The position numbers and the translations under genes were made by a program. From an uncultured Flavobacteriales bacterium (GTDB lineage Bacteria > Bacteroidota > Bacteroidia > Flavobacteriales_D > Parvicellaceae), in NCBI GenBank assembly GCA_943787535.1, contig CALSMU010000011.1, positions 62,001-126,000 of the forward strand: DNA of 64,000 nucleotides, in the 5' to 3' direction. The notes under the pieces are model-generated. The model was not told the origin of the DNA and did not search any database. It saw nothing but the letters and a program-made list of their open reading frames with translations. Position 1 is the first letter of the stretch; each line of letters starts with the position of its first letter. Shown piece after piece: positions 44,636 to 54,619 of the stretch.

Positions 44636-45688
44636 TCACATTGCTGCAGGTTTTTTCCATCCTTTTGTTCTTCTTCCTTTAAATAACGCGTTATTTATAT
44701 TAGCCCATTGAAATGAAACTTCAAACCCACCTTGAGCTGCATTGTTCAATTTTGACGTAGTTATCTCATAGCTAAGACCTATTATGTAATTTCCAAGTTC
44801 AAGTTGAATTTGTGGTACAATGGCATCACTAGATCGATAGGTCGCTCCAATAGAGAAGTACGACTCGGAGTATAGTCCTGTATATCTCGTTCCTTCATGA
44901 ATCCTGAACTTCACTAATAAAGTGCTGAGCATTTCTTTAAATTTATGTTGCTGAAAATAGGCGAATGAAGGTGCAACTGTAATTTTCGAACCTGGAATAT
45001 CTAGTTGCATTCCTCCGTGCAGAACCATTTTAGCATGAAGGCTATCGGATGTGCCATTCCCATAGTTCAAAACCGGTTGCGAAAAATGAAAATAGGATGC
45101 TCCTCCATAGAAATTTTTAATTTCTTCTCTTAAGAAAGTAGATTTATGACCATTAAACCTGTAAAAAACTCCAAGTCCAAAATCGGGGTGAATAAATGAA
45201 CTTATATTCGCTTCATTCGATGCAATTTGAGAATCAAAACCATCTTGACCATTAAATTGATTTCCCCAATCTAATTTATTCACGTCACCACTTCTTTGTG
45301 CTCCACCAATTTCAATGGCAACGGATGCTGTTTGTTCTTCTGTAACCTGAATAATTCCATTAAGAGCTAAACTAAATTTATTCGTTCCAAATTTAGCATC
45401 ACCTGCAACATCGCTATAAAAATTTATTCCGACCCCCAAGTAGCCTTTACTTGTTCCATTGTCATTTTTTAAAAGGTTCAAGTCAGCAGAAAGTTGTGAT
45501 GTAACATAAGGGCTTCCTATAGAGAGCCATTGTTGACGATGCGAAATACTTACTCTTTCCCAACCGTCAAATACTCCAGCAGTAGCAGGGTTTATTAGTT
45601 GTGGCGTAGTAGAAGATTGTACGAAATGTACATCTTGTCCAAATAAATTAATGGTCATGAAAAAAAATATGTAAGCTATTTTGTTCAT
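44636..45688 (-). CDS. PorP/SprF family T9SS outer-membrane protein
   Basis: 350 aa with a signal peptide (MNKIAYIFFFMTINLFGQ) and the family start QDVHFVQSSTTPQLINPATAGVFDGWERVSISHRQQW (Q-x-x-x-x-P...NPA..G..R...R.QW). The remainder is a predicted barrel with many alternating strands. SprF-type proteins are needed in Flavobacterium for secretion of type B cargo such as SprB and are usually encoded next to it. Here the gene is 3 bp downstream of a CotH protein with a type B C-terminus, so this pair probably works as cargo and cognate partner. Confidence 0.9.
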   Translation of the reverse strand: MNKIAYIFFFMTINLFGQDVHFVQSSTTPQLINPATAGVFDGWERVSISHRQQWLSIGSPYVTSQLSADLNLLKNDNGTSKGYLGVGINFYSDVAGDAKFGTNKFSLALNGIIQVTEEQTASVAIEIGGAQRSGDVNKLDWGNQFNGQDGFDSQIASNEANISSFIHPDFGLGVFYRFNGHKSTFLREEIKNFYGGASYFHFSQPVLNYGNGTSDSLHAKMVLHGGMQLDIPGSKITVAPSFAYFQQHKFKEMLSTLLVKFRIHEGTRYTGLYSESYFSIGATYRSSDAIVPQIQLELGNYIIGLSYEITTSKLNNAAQGGFEVSFQWANINNALFKGRRTKGWKKPAAM

Positions 45689-45691
45689 TCC

Positions 45692-48223
45692 TTAATTTGC
45701 TGAATTTCTAACAAGGGTAATATTTCCTCCTTTGGCTTCGGTTGTGCCATCTTTGTACTGAATGTTTATTTTATAAACAAACACGGCCGTGCTCAAATCC
45801 ACACCCTTGTATGTCCCATCCCAAAGCGATAACCTATCAGCTGTTTCAAATATTTTCTCTCCCCATCTATTGTAGATTACAAATAAGAATTCTTCTACAT
45901 TTCCACCAATGTAAGTTTGCAGAAAATCATTATTTCCATCGTTATTTGGGGAAAATCCTGATGGAATATAAACTCCTTCGAAAGTTGGAGTAGGAGGAGC
46001 CCCTTCTGCTCTAAAATGTGCTGTAATTGTTTGGGTTCCAGTCGCCATAATAGAGGCGTCTGCCGAGTCCGCCGCTGGGTTGACTGGATCTGAAATAGAA
46101 GATTCCCAATAATCAAATATGTACCCTGCATTTGCATTTGCTTTTAAAAGAATATCTATTCCTCCATAATACGTTCCGGTCCAAGGATATTGGTCAAGAG
46201 TGGTTGAATTAACTTTAATCGTGCCTGATGCAACCGGTGCAACATCGTAAGTTATCTGATAAGGTCCCTCCAACTCGTAACAGTCAACTAGCCCTGTTTC
46301 AATTTCAACACACCTATTAGTTATGAAATCCCTAAGGGTTTGAACATTTGCTTCCCAAGTTGCTATACTACTTCCCCAACGAGCCACTTGTGCCGGCATT
46401 TCGGGAGTTATTAAAGCGATAAGACTATCTAAGTGACCTAGCATGTAATCACAACTAAAAACGGTGTTTCCTAAATCAATGTATCTGGAAATATAATATT
46501 GTTCAAAAGTTGGATTGTTCATTAATTCCATCATTATCTCCGTATGGCCTTGCCCACCTGGATCTGGAAGAGCTTCAACCGCACATGGATCGGCTGTTGC
46601 TCCTTGATCAGGAATTCCTGTATAATTTACATAGTGTCCAAAAGTGGCATCCATATCCCATAACGTGTAACGCCATTTTTTCTTATCTCCATCTGGGTTT
46701 AATCCCCTCCACCACGAGGTATTCCAATTGAGCCAATCTGCAGAAACAATATAACTGTTTAAACAAAAATAGTCCACCAAACTTTTCCAGTTAAAAACGC
46801 TGTCAACATAATCAAAATTTGCTTGAATACTCATGTCGTTTCCTGTAATAAAATTTACCAGTGTATTCCAATCATTCTGAGCATTTGGGGCACCCATTTC
46901 TTCCCAAGTCCCCCCCCAAGTTCTTAAAAACTGAACATCATTAGGACCTCCACCATACTTCTCATCCTGATCGTAATAGTAACTCGTAAAATCAGAATCG
47001 CCTACTTTCTCTCTTATTTCATATAGACCCCAGTACTGACCATTTACGTATAGTATTGCAGGTTCGTATGATCTTTCATCCATTTTTAAACCTCCTACTT
47101 GAGATAAGGATTGAACATATGCATCTCTTATATGCGCTCCTCCTGTTTCAAAAGAAACATTATCGTTAGCTGCCGCTTTTATCATCAATCGTTGATGACT
47201 AGTTCTGCTTTTGCCCCTGTATATTTGGTCTTGAATAGCATAATTGTATCCATACTGATCTCTCATGATGAAGTCAATACCTCTCTGGTCGTATGCCCAA
47301 CTATCGTTTCCGTGTTTATTAAATTGGCCTTCTCCCTCGTCGATTAGTGCGCCTGATGAAGTGAAAAACTCCAATGCTCCTCTAAAATTACTTGAAAAAG
47401 AGCCGGGTGCCTGATCATTGATAAAGTCCATTACCTCATCTCCACATATAGCCAGTATTTTCATTGTATGGGATATATTGAAAAAGTAAGTGTTCGTTTC
47501 TACAAAACTTTGCGGGATGTTCGGGTCAGAGCTAATTGAAATGCAACGAATCACAGTGTTAGTAGTCAGCGCAATAGCTCCTGATACAGGAGTTGATCCA
47601 GCGTTTGGAGTTGATCCATCATTTGTGTAGTACAATGTAACGTTTGCATCTGGAGAACTTATGGTTAAATTAATATTACCGCTTTGAATACCGGGTGCAA
47701 TGTCAAACAATGGTTTTGTTGCATATTCTTGTTTAGCATTGGTGTTAGAAGCTCCAAGAGTTGGCGATGTAAATAAAGACCAGGTTGTGGCTCCATCCGT
47801 TGTTCTTCCTCTAGAGTGCCCATTTTGACAAGGAACCATCTGAATTTGGTCAATTAAAATTCCTCCAGCGTCCGAGATTAATATTTCCTCAGGCTTAGTT
47901 TGGGTTAGCTTGAAGGATGTGTGCAGGTTTCCACCCGAGAATTCATCTCGACCAGTACAAAATACTTTAAGATATCCCCCTGCCGGAACAACTCCACCGG
48001 TAACCAAGTTTTTTAAAGGTTTTGTAACTTTATCGGAAAAGTACCACCCGGTAATGTCGACATCGGCACCTCCTGTATTGAAGAGTTCTATCCAATCTTC
48101 GAATTCGCCGTAATTATCTGCGGTTGAATTCATGTTTGCTGCGGAATATTCGTTAATCACGATTTGAGAATAACAATGTCCTAAGATTGATATAAAAAAA
48201 GCAACGGTTAGTTTTAACTTCAT
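45692..48223 (-). CDS. CotH-kinase-like secreted protein with T9SS type B C-terminus
   Basis: 843 aa. Signal peptide (MKLKLTVAFFISILGHCYSQ). Lamin-tail-like domain (IVINEYSAANMNSTADNYGEFEDWIELFNTGG..., about 21-130). Chitobiase/FN3-type domain (LYYTNDGSTPNAGSTPVSG). CotH-like kinase region (about 250-580) with RGKSRTSHQRLMIKA, YWGLYEIREKVGDSDF and WRYTLWDMDATFGHY. A beta domain (YQITYDVAPVASGTIKV...GYIFDYWES) and finally the gliding-motility-type C-terminus (YIPSGFSPNNDGNNDFL, FVIYNRWGEKIFET, WDGTYKGV). CotH kinases phosphorylate secreted proteins; the target is unknown. The -7 box CAAAAGTA (plus strand, 48280-48287) is upstream. Confidence 0.88.
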   Translation of the reverse strand: MKLKLTVAFFISILGHCYSQIVINEYSAANMNSTADNYGEFEDWIELFNTGGADVDITGWYFSDKVTKPLKNLVTGGVVPAGGYLKVFCTGRDEFSGGNLHTSFKLTQTKPEEILISDAGGILIDQIQMVPCQNGHSRGRTTDGATTWSLFTSPTLGASNTNAKQEYATKPLFDIAPGIQSGNINLTISSPDANVTLYYTNDGSTPNAGSTPVSGAIALTTNTVIRCISISSDPNIPQSFVETNTYFFNISHTMKILAICGDEVMDFINDQAPGSFSSNFRGALEFFTSSGALIDEGEGQFNKHGNDSWAYDQRGIDFIMRDQYGYNYAIQDQIYRGKSRTSHQRLMIKAAANDNVSFETGGAHIRDAYVQSLSQVGGLKMDERSYEPAILYVNGQYWGLYEIREKVGDSDFTSYYYDQDEKYGGGPNDVQFLRTWGGTWEEMGAPNAQNDWNTLVNFITGNDMSIQANFDYVDSVFNWKSLVDYFCLNSYIVSADWLNWNTSWWRGLNPDGDKKKWRYTLWDMDATFGHYVNYTGIPDQGATADPCAVEALPDPGGQGHTEIMMELMNNPTFEQYYISRYIDLGNTVFSCDYMLGHLDSLIALITPEMPAQVARWGSSIATWEANVQTLRDFITNRCVEIETGLVDCYELEGPYQITYDVAPVASGTIKVNSTTLDQYPWTGTYYGGIDILLKANANAGYIFDYWESSISDPVNPAADSADASIMATGTQTITAHFRAEGAPPTPTFEGVYIPSGFSPNNDGNNDFLQTYIGGNVEEFLFVIYNRWGEKIFETADRLSLWDGTYKGVDLSTAVFVYKINIQYKDGTTEAKGGNITLVRNSAN

Positions 48224-48279
48224 TTTATCTTTTTAAAATCACTTTTATTAACGTTATTTTATTGAAATAGTTGCTCCTA

Positions 48280-48287
48280 CAAAAGTA
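48280..48287 (-). promoter_or_regulatory. -7 box (TACTTTTG, minus strand) before the CotH gene
   Basis: Plus-strand CAAAAGTA; perfect TAnnTTTG on the minus strand, 56 bases before the ATG at 48223. No -33 TTG found. The rest of 48224-48635 holds a short hairpin (ATTGTT-GCTTT-AACAAT, 48457-48473) and a near-box GATATTTG (48609-48616) for the rightward gene; otherwise nothing recognisable. Confidence 0.4.
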
Positions 48288-48635
48288 TAAAGTTAATGAT
48301 TAATATTATTTATTACTTATTTAATTGAACCAATCGTAAAGTTTGGTGTATCCTCTGTGTGAAAATTGGTCTAACTATGCCGTAAAATGCTTACAAGAGC
48401 AAAAATAATGCAGGAAAATAGAATAGATAATTATTGTAGCAGGTAGTTTTTAAAACATTGTTGCTTTAACAATAAAAATATGAAAATGATATTACGATTT
48501 TTAGGATATAAAATATGGCTATAAATAAGTAACGTTTTCATATAAAATCCGTTATACAGTCGGTTTAAGAAAATGAAGTATATATTTCAGGTTATCGTTA
48601 TAATTAGCGATATTTGTTGATTGCAGTTGAAGAAT

Positions 48636-51600
48636 ATGGGTGGATATGCCAAAATAATAGTGTTTATAATTACTATATTTCTGACGTTTGTTGGAGGCAG
48701 TATTATTGCTCAAGATGACGAGGAACAGCCAATTCTTATGTTTTCTGGGAAAATTACAAATTCTTCAGGTGGTAAATTAGCTGGTGTTTCTGTTGAGTTT
48801 TTTAGGGATAACGTTTCATTTAAAACGGTGTCAACAGCTTCCTCTGGAAAGTATTCACCGGTAGAAGCTGAATATGGGCATATATATAAAGTAGTGTTTA
48901 GTAAGGATGGTTATGTTAGTAAATCGGTAGTAATTGATGCGAAAAAAGGGTTTTTTGCAGAAGATATTAATGAGAAAAAGACCTATCTAGATGAATTAGG
49001 TACATCACTAATAAATCAACAACCAAATATTGATTATAGTGTTATTACAAGTCGTCCAGTAGCGAAAGCGCATATTGACCCTACTACAGGGCATTTGGAC
49101 TTTGATTTTGGATATATAAAAACACGTAAAAAAGAGATTGATAAATTTATTGCGGCCCTTGCTAATGCAGATAATGAAAATGAACAAAAATTTATGCAGC
49201 TAGTTAAAGCTGGAGACAATGCTGTTGGTTCTGAACAATACAATAATGCTATTACCAAGTATAAAGAAGCGCTAAAAATAAAAGATGATAAGAATGTTAC
49301 AGCAAAAATTACAGATGCAGAAAACAAATTAAAAGAATTAGAAGAGCAAAACGCAATAAATGCCGAATTTAACAAGGCTATTAAAAAAGGTGATCAATTG
49401 CTTGCTTCAAATGATTTTGACGCCGCTATTGTTGAATATAACAATGCAAAAACAATTAAACCAAATGATTCATTGCCGGACGAAAAGATTAAAGCGGTTA
49501 ATGATAAACAAAAGTTAGCGGATGATGCGGCCTTATTTAAAGAATACAACGATAAGATGCGACAAGCCGATATCCAGTTCAAAGCGAATGAGTTGAAGGA
49601 AGCGGAAGATTTGTATAAAGAAGCATCGCAGATAAAGCCAAGTGAAAAAGCCCCAAAAGATAAAATTGCCGAAATTGAAGCTCTTCTAAAATCAAGAAAA
49701 GAACTAGATGAAAAATACAATAGCTTAATTACTTCAGGTGATTTAGCCATGACAGGAGAAAAATATGATGAAGCAATTGCAGCTTTTGAGGAAGCATCAG
49801 CATTAAAACCGAATGAAGCTTACCCGAAGAAAGAAATAATAAAGGCGAGAGAGTTATCTGACTCAAAAGCAGATAAAGCTGCAAAACAAAAGAAATACGA
49901 TGATCTTATTTCAAAAGGAACTGGAGAATATGGTAGTGAAAATTGGGAGTCAGCAAAATCAACTTTTAAAGAAGCATTACGTATTTTTCCAGATGAGCAA
50001 CTGCCAAAAGATAAATTAGCTGAAATAGAGGTTAAGTTAAAAGAAATAGCCAATAAGGAAGCGGATAAGGCTGCTCAACAAAAGAAGTACGATAATCTTA
50101 TTTCAAAGGCAAACGGTGAATTTGGAAGGAAAAGTTGGGAGTCAGCAAAATGGACTTTTCAAGAAGCATTAGCTGTTTTTCCAGATGAGCAATTCCCAAA
50201 GGATAAAATAGCAGAAATAGATGTGAAATTGAAAGAGTTGGCTGATGCTAAAGCAGCAAATGAAGCAGCAGATGCAGATGAGAAAAAAAGAAAAGAAGAG
50301 TTTGATGATTTAGTGGAAAGTGGTAAAAATCAACTAAAGGATGGGGATTTGGATAAGGCTAAAACTTCATTCACTGAAGCCTCCAAAATATTTCCAGAGA
50401 ATAGGCTGGTAAAAGATAAGTTGTCAGAGGTAGAAGCAAAAATAGTCGAAGAAACAAGGCAAAACGAATTGACTGCTAAATATGATGAAATTGTTTCCAA
50501 GGCCGATGCTGCGCGAGATGCTGAAAACTGGGATGCGGCAAAACAACTATATAAAGATGCAAACAAACAAAAGCCATCTGAAACCTACCCTCAAGAGCAA
50601 ATTGATTGGATAAATGATAAAATGAAATCTCAATTGACGGATGATCTGCACAAACAATATCAAAAAATAATTGATGTTGCCGATAAAATGTTTGTAGAAG
50701 AAAATTACGTCAAAGCGAAGGAACTGTATGCGCGTGCAACCAAATTTGAAACAGCGGAAGCTTATCCTTCGGACAAAATTGTTGAAATTGAAAAAATACT
50801 AGCGGATAATGCCGCAAACGCATCAAAAGAAAGTGAATATAATACACTAATAGCTCAGGCCGATAATTATTTTGAATCTCAAAACTGGGCGGATGCTCGA
50901 ATTATTTATAATAAGGCATTGCACGCTTTAGATAAACAATATCCGAAAGATCAAATAGCAGAAATTGATAATAAAATAAACGAAGAAAAAAATAAGAAGA
51001 ATGAATATAATGACCTAATAAGAAAGGCGGATAGTGAATTTACCTCTGAAAATTGGCAAAAATCGAAAAGTAATTATGAGAAAGCATTGGGATTATTCAC
51101 TAAGGATTATCCAAAAAAACAAATTGATATTATCGAAAGAAAGCTAAAGGAGTTAGGCGAAAGTAGCGCTTTAGATAAAGAATATTTAGATAAAATAGAA
51201 TTGGCAGATGCTGCTCGTGATGCAGAAAATTGGGATTCAGCGAAACAATTGTATAAAGAAGCCCATAAGATTAAATATTCAGAAACTTATCCACAAGAGC
51301 AAATTATATGGATAAATAATCAGATGAAAAATTCGTTAGCAGACGAGGTTAATAAACAATACCAGAAAATTATAGATGTTGCAGATAAACTGTTTGGTGA
51401 AGAGGATTATCTAAAATCAAAAGAGCTTTATCAGCGAGCTGGAGGAATGAAGCCAGGAGATAATTATCCTCCAAAACAGATAAAAAAGATAAATGATTTA
51501 ATTGCGGATAAGAACAAGCAAAATAAATTGTATTCATCTTATATTAAATCTGGAAATTCTGAATTTGAGAATAAATCGTATAAAAAGGCTTTGAAGTCAT

Positions 51601-53647
51601 TTGAAAATGCTCTTAACGTTAAGCCAAGTGCTCCATATCCACAAAATAAGATTGATGAAATTAATGAATTATTGAATCAATTGACTGCGGATAAATCAAA
51701 GCAGGTTAAATTGCAGCCAGTTGAGTTTGTTAAAGATCTTTATGGAGAAGATGTGACAGGAAAGTATACAGAATCCGATGTTAAGTTTATGATGACAAGT
51801 GGCAGAATCGATGATAATGATATAAATGCGGAAACTATCAGAAATAGAAAGGAAGGGGAGGCCTTAAGGTTGCAAACAAGCACAGATAACCAGCATGAAA
51901 TGGGAGATAAAATTAATGCCGCAAATGAGGAGATGGAAACCAGAATATCAGAATTTTCTAAAGATGCAGATATTCATCGGCAAAGTAATGCAGAATCTAT
52001 GGTTAGCTATAAAGATCAAACCGATGAGAGATTAACCAATAAAATTAACTTGGGTAAAGATTTGACTTACAATAATGGAGAAGCACATGAAGCTATGGAG
52101 ACGCGTATTAATAATTTTAGCCATTCTTCAGATAGTGTTCGTCAAGAGAATGTTAAATCGATGGAACATTATCAAGAGAAGGAATTTGCAATTAAATCTA
52201 TTCGTGAAGAAATTACGCTAGATAAAAATTACAATACATTTGAAGAACAAGAGGAATTAATTACCGAGATTAATCATGAGATATTGGAATCTGATAACAA
52301 CCGTCAAGAAAATGTTCAGTCTATGGAGGATTACCAGCAAGATGATTATACGGAACAACAAGAACGAATTGATTTTGGAACGGATCGAACATACGACAAT
52401 GAATTAGCGAATGAGACTATGGAGACCCGAATCAATGATTTTTCAAGCGAATCTGATAACAACCGCCAAGAAAATGTTGAGTCTATGGAGGATTACCAGC
52501 AAGATGATTATACGGAACAACAAGAACGAATTGATTTTGGAACGGACCGAACATACGATAATGAATTAGCGAATGAGAGTATGGAGACTCGATCAATGAT
52601 TTTTCAAGCGAATCTGATAACAGCCGTCAAGAAAATGTTGAATCTATGGAGGATTACCAGCAAGATGATTATACGGAACAACAAGAACGAATTGATTTTG
52701 GAACGGATCGAACATACGATAATGAATTAGCGAATGAGACTATGGAGACCCGAATCAATGATTTTTCGAGTGAATCTGATAACAGTCGCCAAGAAAATGT
52801 TGAATCGATGGAGGATTACCAGCAAGATGATTATACGGAACAACAAGAACGAATTGATTTTGGAACGGATCGAACATACGATAATGAATTAGCGAATGAG
52901 AGTATGGAGACTCGAATCAATGATTTTTCAAGCGAATCTGATAACAGCCGTCAAGAAAATGTTGAGTCTATGGAGGATTACCAGCAAGATGATTATACGG
53001 AACAACAAGAACGAATTGATTTTGGAACGGATCGAACATACGACAATGAATTAGCGAATGAGAGTATGGAAACCCAGATCAATGATTTTTCAAGTGAATC
53101 TGATATTCACCGGCAAGAAAATGTTACATCGATGGAGAATTACCAGCAAGAAGATTACAAGGAACAGGGAGATAGAATCGGTTTTAGTGCAAATAGGACT
53201 TATGATAATGAGCTAGCAAATGAGGAAATGGAAACAAGAATTGCCGATTTTTCTGTTGATGCGGATAATGCACGAGAGAGAAACGCTGATGCTCTTGAGA
53301 CTTATGAAGATGGCTTAAAAAATGAAAGTAGTGATTATTACAATAGGAATAAAGATCTAGGTATCGAAAATGCTGAGGACATGGATCGAGTTAAAAATCA
53401 AAGCCCTACTATGTTTGCAGATGCAAATAGACAAAAGCTAGCGACTCAATATCCGGAAGGAATTACTGAAAAAATGTTCGAAAGAAGAAACGGTAGAGGA
53501 GATGTCATTGAAATTACAATATTGCGCATTATAATTAAAGGCGTAAAGGGTGACGAATACAAAAAAGTTTCCGCAAAATGGGGTACCAGTTATTTTAAAA
53601 ATGGCGGTGTAATATCCGAGTATATTTGGGATACTGAGACCAATTAA
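48636..53647 (+). CDS. Giant secreted repeat protein (TPR-like array plus 54-aa tandem repeats), reading frame interrupted
   Basis: About 1,670 aa when the one-base deletion at 52592 is restored. Layout: hydrophobic signal (IIVFIITIFLTFVGGSIIAQ), a carboxypeptidase-regulatory-like beta domain (SGKITNSSGGKLAGVSVEF..., about 35-100), roughly a dozen TPR-like helical units of 60-68 aa (49170-51700), nine 54-aa acidic repeats (51933-53389), and a conserved-looking end (YPEGITEKMF, KGDEYKKVSAKWGTSYFKNGG). The C-terminus is not a T9SS sorting domain. Start ATG 48636 is used since the TTG at 48621 lies 5 bases past a -7-like box. Without the repair, translation stops at 52730 after 53 shifted residues. 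Divergent from CotH-PorP; probably part of the same surface machinery (inference). Confidence 0.75.
49170..51700 (+). repeat. TPR-like helical repeat array within the giant protein
   Basis: Roughly a dozen units of 60-68 residues with the consensus K-Y-x-x-L-I-x-K-A-x-x-x-F-x-x-x-x-W-x-x-A-K, then Y-x-E-A-L-x-I-x-P and a closing P-K-D-Q-I-x-x-I-x-x-K-L. A two-unit block is duplicated: 50503-50745 and 51203-51440 share ADAARDAENWD, AKQLYK, SETYPQEQI and KQYQKIIDVADK. Confidence 0.75.
51933..53389 (+). repeat. Nine 162-bp (54-aa) tandem repeats
   Basis: Unit starts (METR or equivalent) are at 51933, 52095, 52257, 52419, 52581, 52742, 52904, 53066 and 53228: constant 162-bp spacing except 161 between 52581 and 52742, where a base is missing. 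Units 4-8 are nearly identical at DNA level; outer units are diverged and unit 3 has lost METR. The unit contains DFSSESD, RQENVESMEDYQQDDYTEQQERIDFGT and DRTYDNELANE. Confidence 0.9.
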
Positions 53648-54219
53648 TTTATTTGGACTTCTTGGTGTCTAAAGCAATCAACAGTATGGTCATTCACCAT
53701 TCCTGTTGCTTGCATGTACGCATAAATTACAGTGGATCCTATAAATTTAAACCCTCGTTTCTTTAAATCTTTGCTTAACTTATCTGAAATGGTCGTGGAA
53801 GCTTTAACTTCAGAAATTGACTTGTTATCATTTTGTATTGGAATGTTATTTACAAAACTCCATATATACTTATTAAAAGAACCGAATTCTGTTTGAATTT
53901 GCATAAATGCAATAGCATTTGAAATAGTAGCTTTAACTTTTAGTTTGTTTCTAATGATTCCAGTATCTTGCAGAAGTTCAGTAATTTTCTCTTCTTCATA
54001 AAGCGCTATCGTTTTGTAGTCAAAATTATCCAATGCTTTTCTAAAGTTTTCTCTTTTTCGAAGAATTATAATCCAACTTAATCCAGCTTGAAAAGTTTCT
54101 AATATTAAAAATTCAAATAACTTTTGCTCATCCCGCAGAGGCACTCCCCATTCTGTATCATGATATTCAATATAAAGAGGGTCCTCTTCACACCACGAGC
54201 ATCTAGTTGTACTTTTCAT
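53644..54219 (-). CDS. tag: DNA-3-methyladenine glycosylase I
   Basis: Removes 3-methyladenine from alkylated DNA. 191 aa with RCSWCEEDPLYIEYHDTEWGVPLRDEQKLFEFLILETFQAGLSW at the N-terminus (Cys and the Trp/Glu of the base pocket), FIGSTVIYAYMQATGMVNDHTVDCFRH at the C-terminus (catalytic-site and zinc-ligand region). Cys4, His17 and the late H-x-x-x-C correspond to the zinc snap of Tag. Length is standard. Its stop overlaps that of the giant repeat gene by 4 bp (TTAA). Confidence 0.92.
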   Translation of the reverse strand: MKSTTRCSWCEEDPLYIEYHDTEWGVPLRDEQKLFEFLILETFQAGLSWIIILRKRENFRKALDNFDYKTIALYEEEKITELLQDTGIIRNKLKVKATISNAIAFMQIQTEFGSFNKYIWSFVNNIPIQNDNKSISEVKASTTISDKLSKDLKKRGFKFIGSTVIYAYMQATGMVNDHTVDCFRHQEVQIN

Positions 54220-54238
54220 TTATAGTTTTACGAATTTT

Positions 54239-54613
54239 TTATTTTTTCATCATTGAAATAACGATTCTAAACCCATCTGGGTCGATATAGGTGGTGCCAT
54301 TGTCCTTCCAGTATGGATTTTTTGATTGAACGGAGCTTAATCCATTGTTATTGAGACGTTGCTTAAGAAAAATATATTCTTCTTTCGTGTCGAGGTAAAA
54401 GACCAAAAAGTCGTCTTTGTCAGCTTGGTGTTTGGGGCTTTCCTCTGATGTGGTAAATTCGAGGTGCCGATTCAACCCTTCTTTTCCAATAAATATGCCA
54501 TCATATTTATTGTGATTGGTAAATTCTCCCAAAACATCTAGTCCTAATAAATCACAGTAAAACGTAATTATCGGTTTTAAATTATCTGTATGTCTAGCAA
54601 CTCTAAATTTCAT
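54239..54613 (-). CDS. VOC (glyoxalase/bleomycin-resistance fold) protein
   Basis: 124 aa with two beta-alpha-beta-beta-beta modules: RVARHTDNLKPIITFYCDLLGLDVLGEF first, and FLVFYLDTKEEYIFLKQRLNNNG...YIDPDGFRIVI at the end. His8, the Glu in LEFTT and the terminal D-P-D-G-F are typical metal-site positions. The family includes glyoxalase I, dioxygenases and resistance proteins, and the substrate cannot be read from the sequence. It is not obviously methylmalonyl-CoA epimerase. It lies 6 bp downstream of the M3 peptidase gene. Confidence 0.85.
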   Translation of the reverse strand: MKFRVARHTDNLKPIITFYCDLLGLDVLGEFTNHNKYDGIFIGKEGLNRHLEFTTSEESPKHQADKDDFLVFYLDTKEEYIFLKQRLNNNGLSSVQSKNPYWKDNGTTYIDPDGFRIVISMMKK

Positions 54614-54619
54614 GAAGGT

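Noticed and set aside
48457-48473. Short hairpin as transcription terminator
   Set aside because: Stem of 6 bp with an AT-rich arm and no T-tract on the relevant strand; too weak to call.
49034-50566. Several Ala/Ser/Phe-rich minus-strand open frames
   Set aside because: They mirror the Lys/Glu/Ala-rich TPR-like repeats of the sense gene; long antisense frames are expected from such codon use.
51933-53389. CRISPR-like regular repeats
   Set aside because: The 162-bp units are in-frame coding repeats with no unique spacers of constant length and no cas genes.
54239-54613. Methylmalonyl-CoA epimerase, because mutA/mutB are in the window
   Set aside because: The VOC protein lies about 10 kb away in a different unit and lacks the epimerase-specific segments I would expect.
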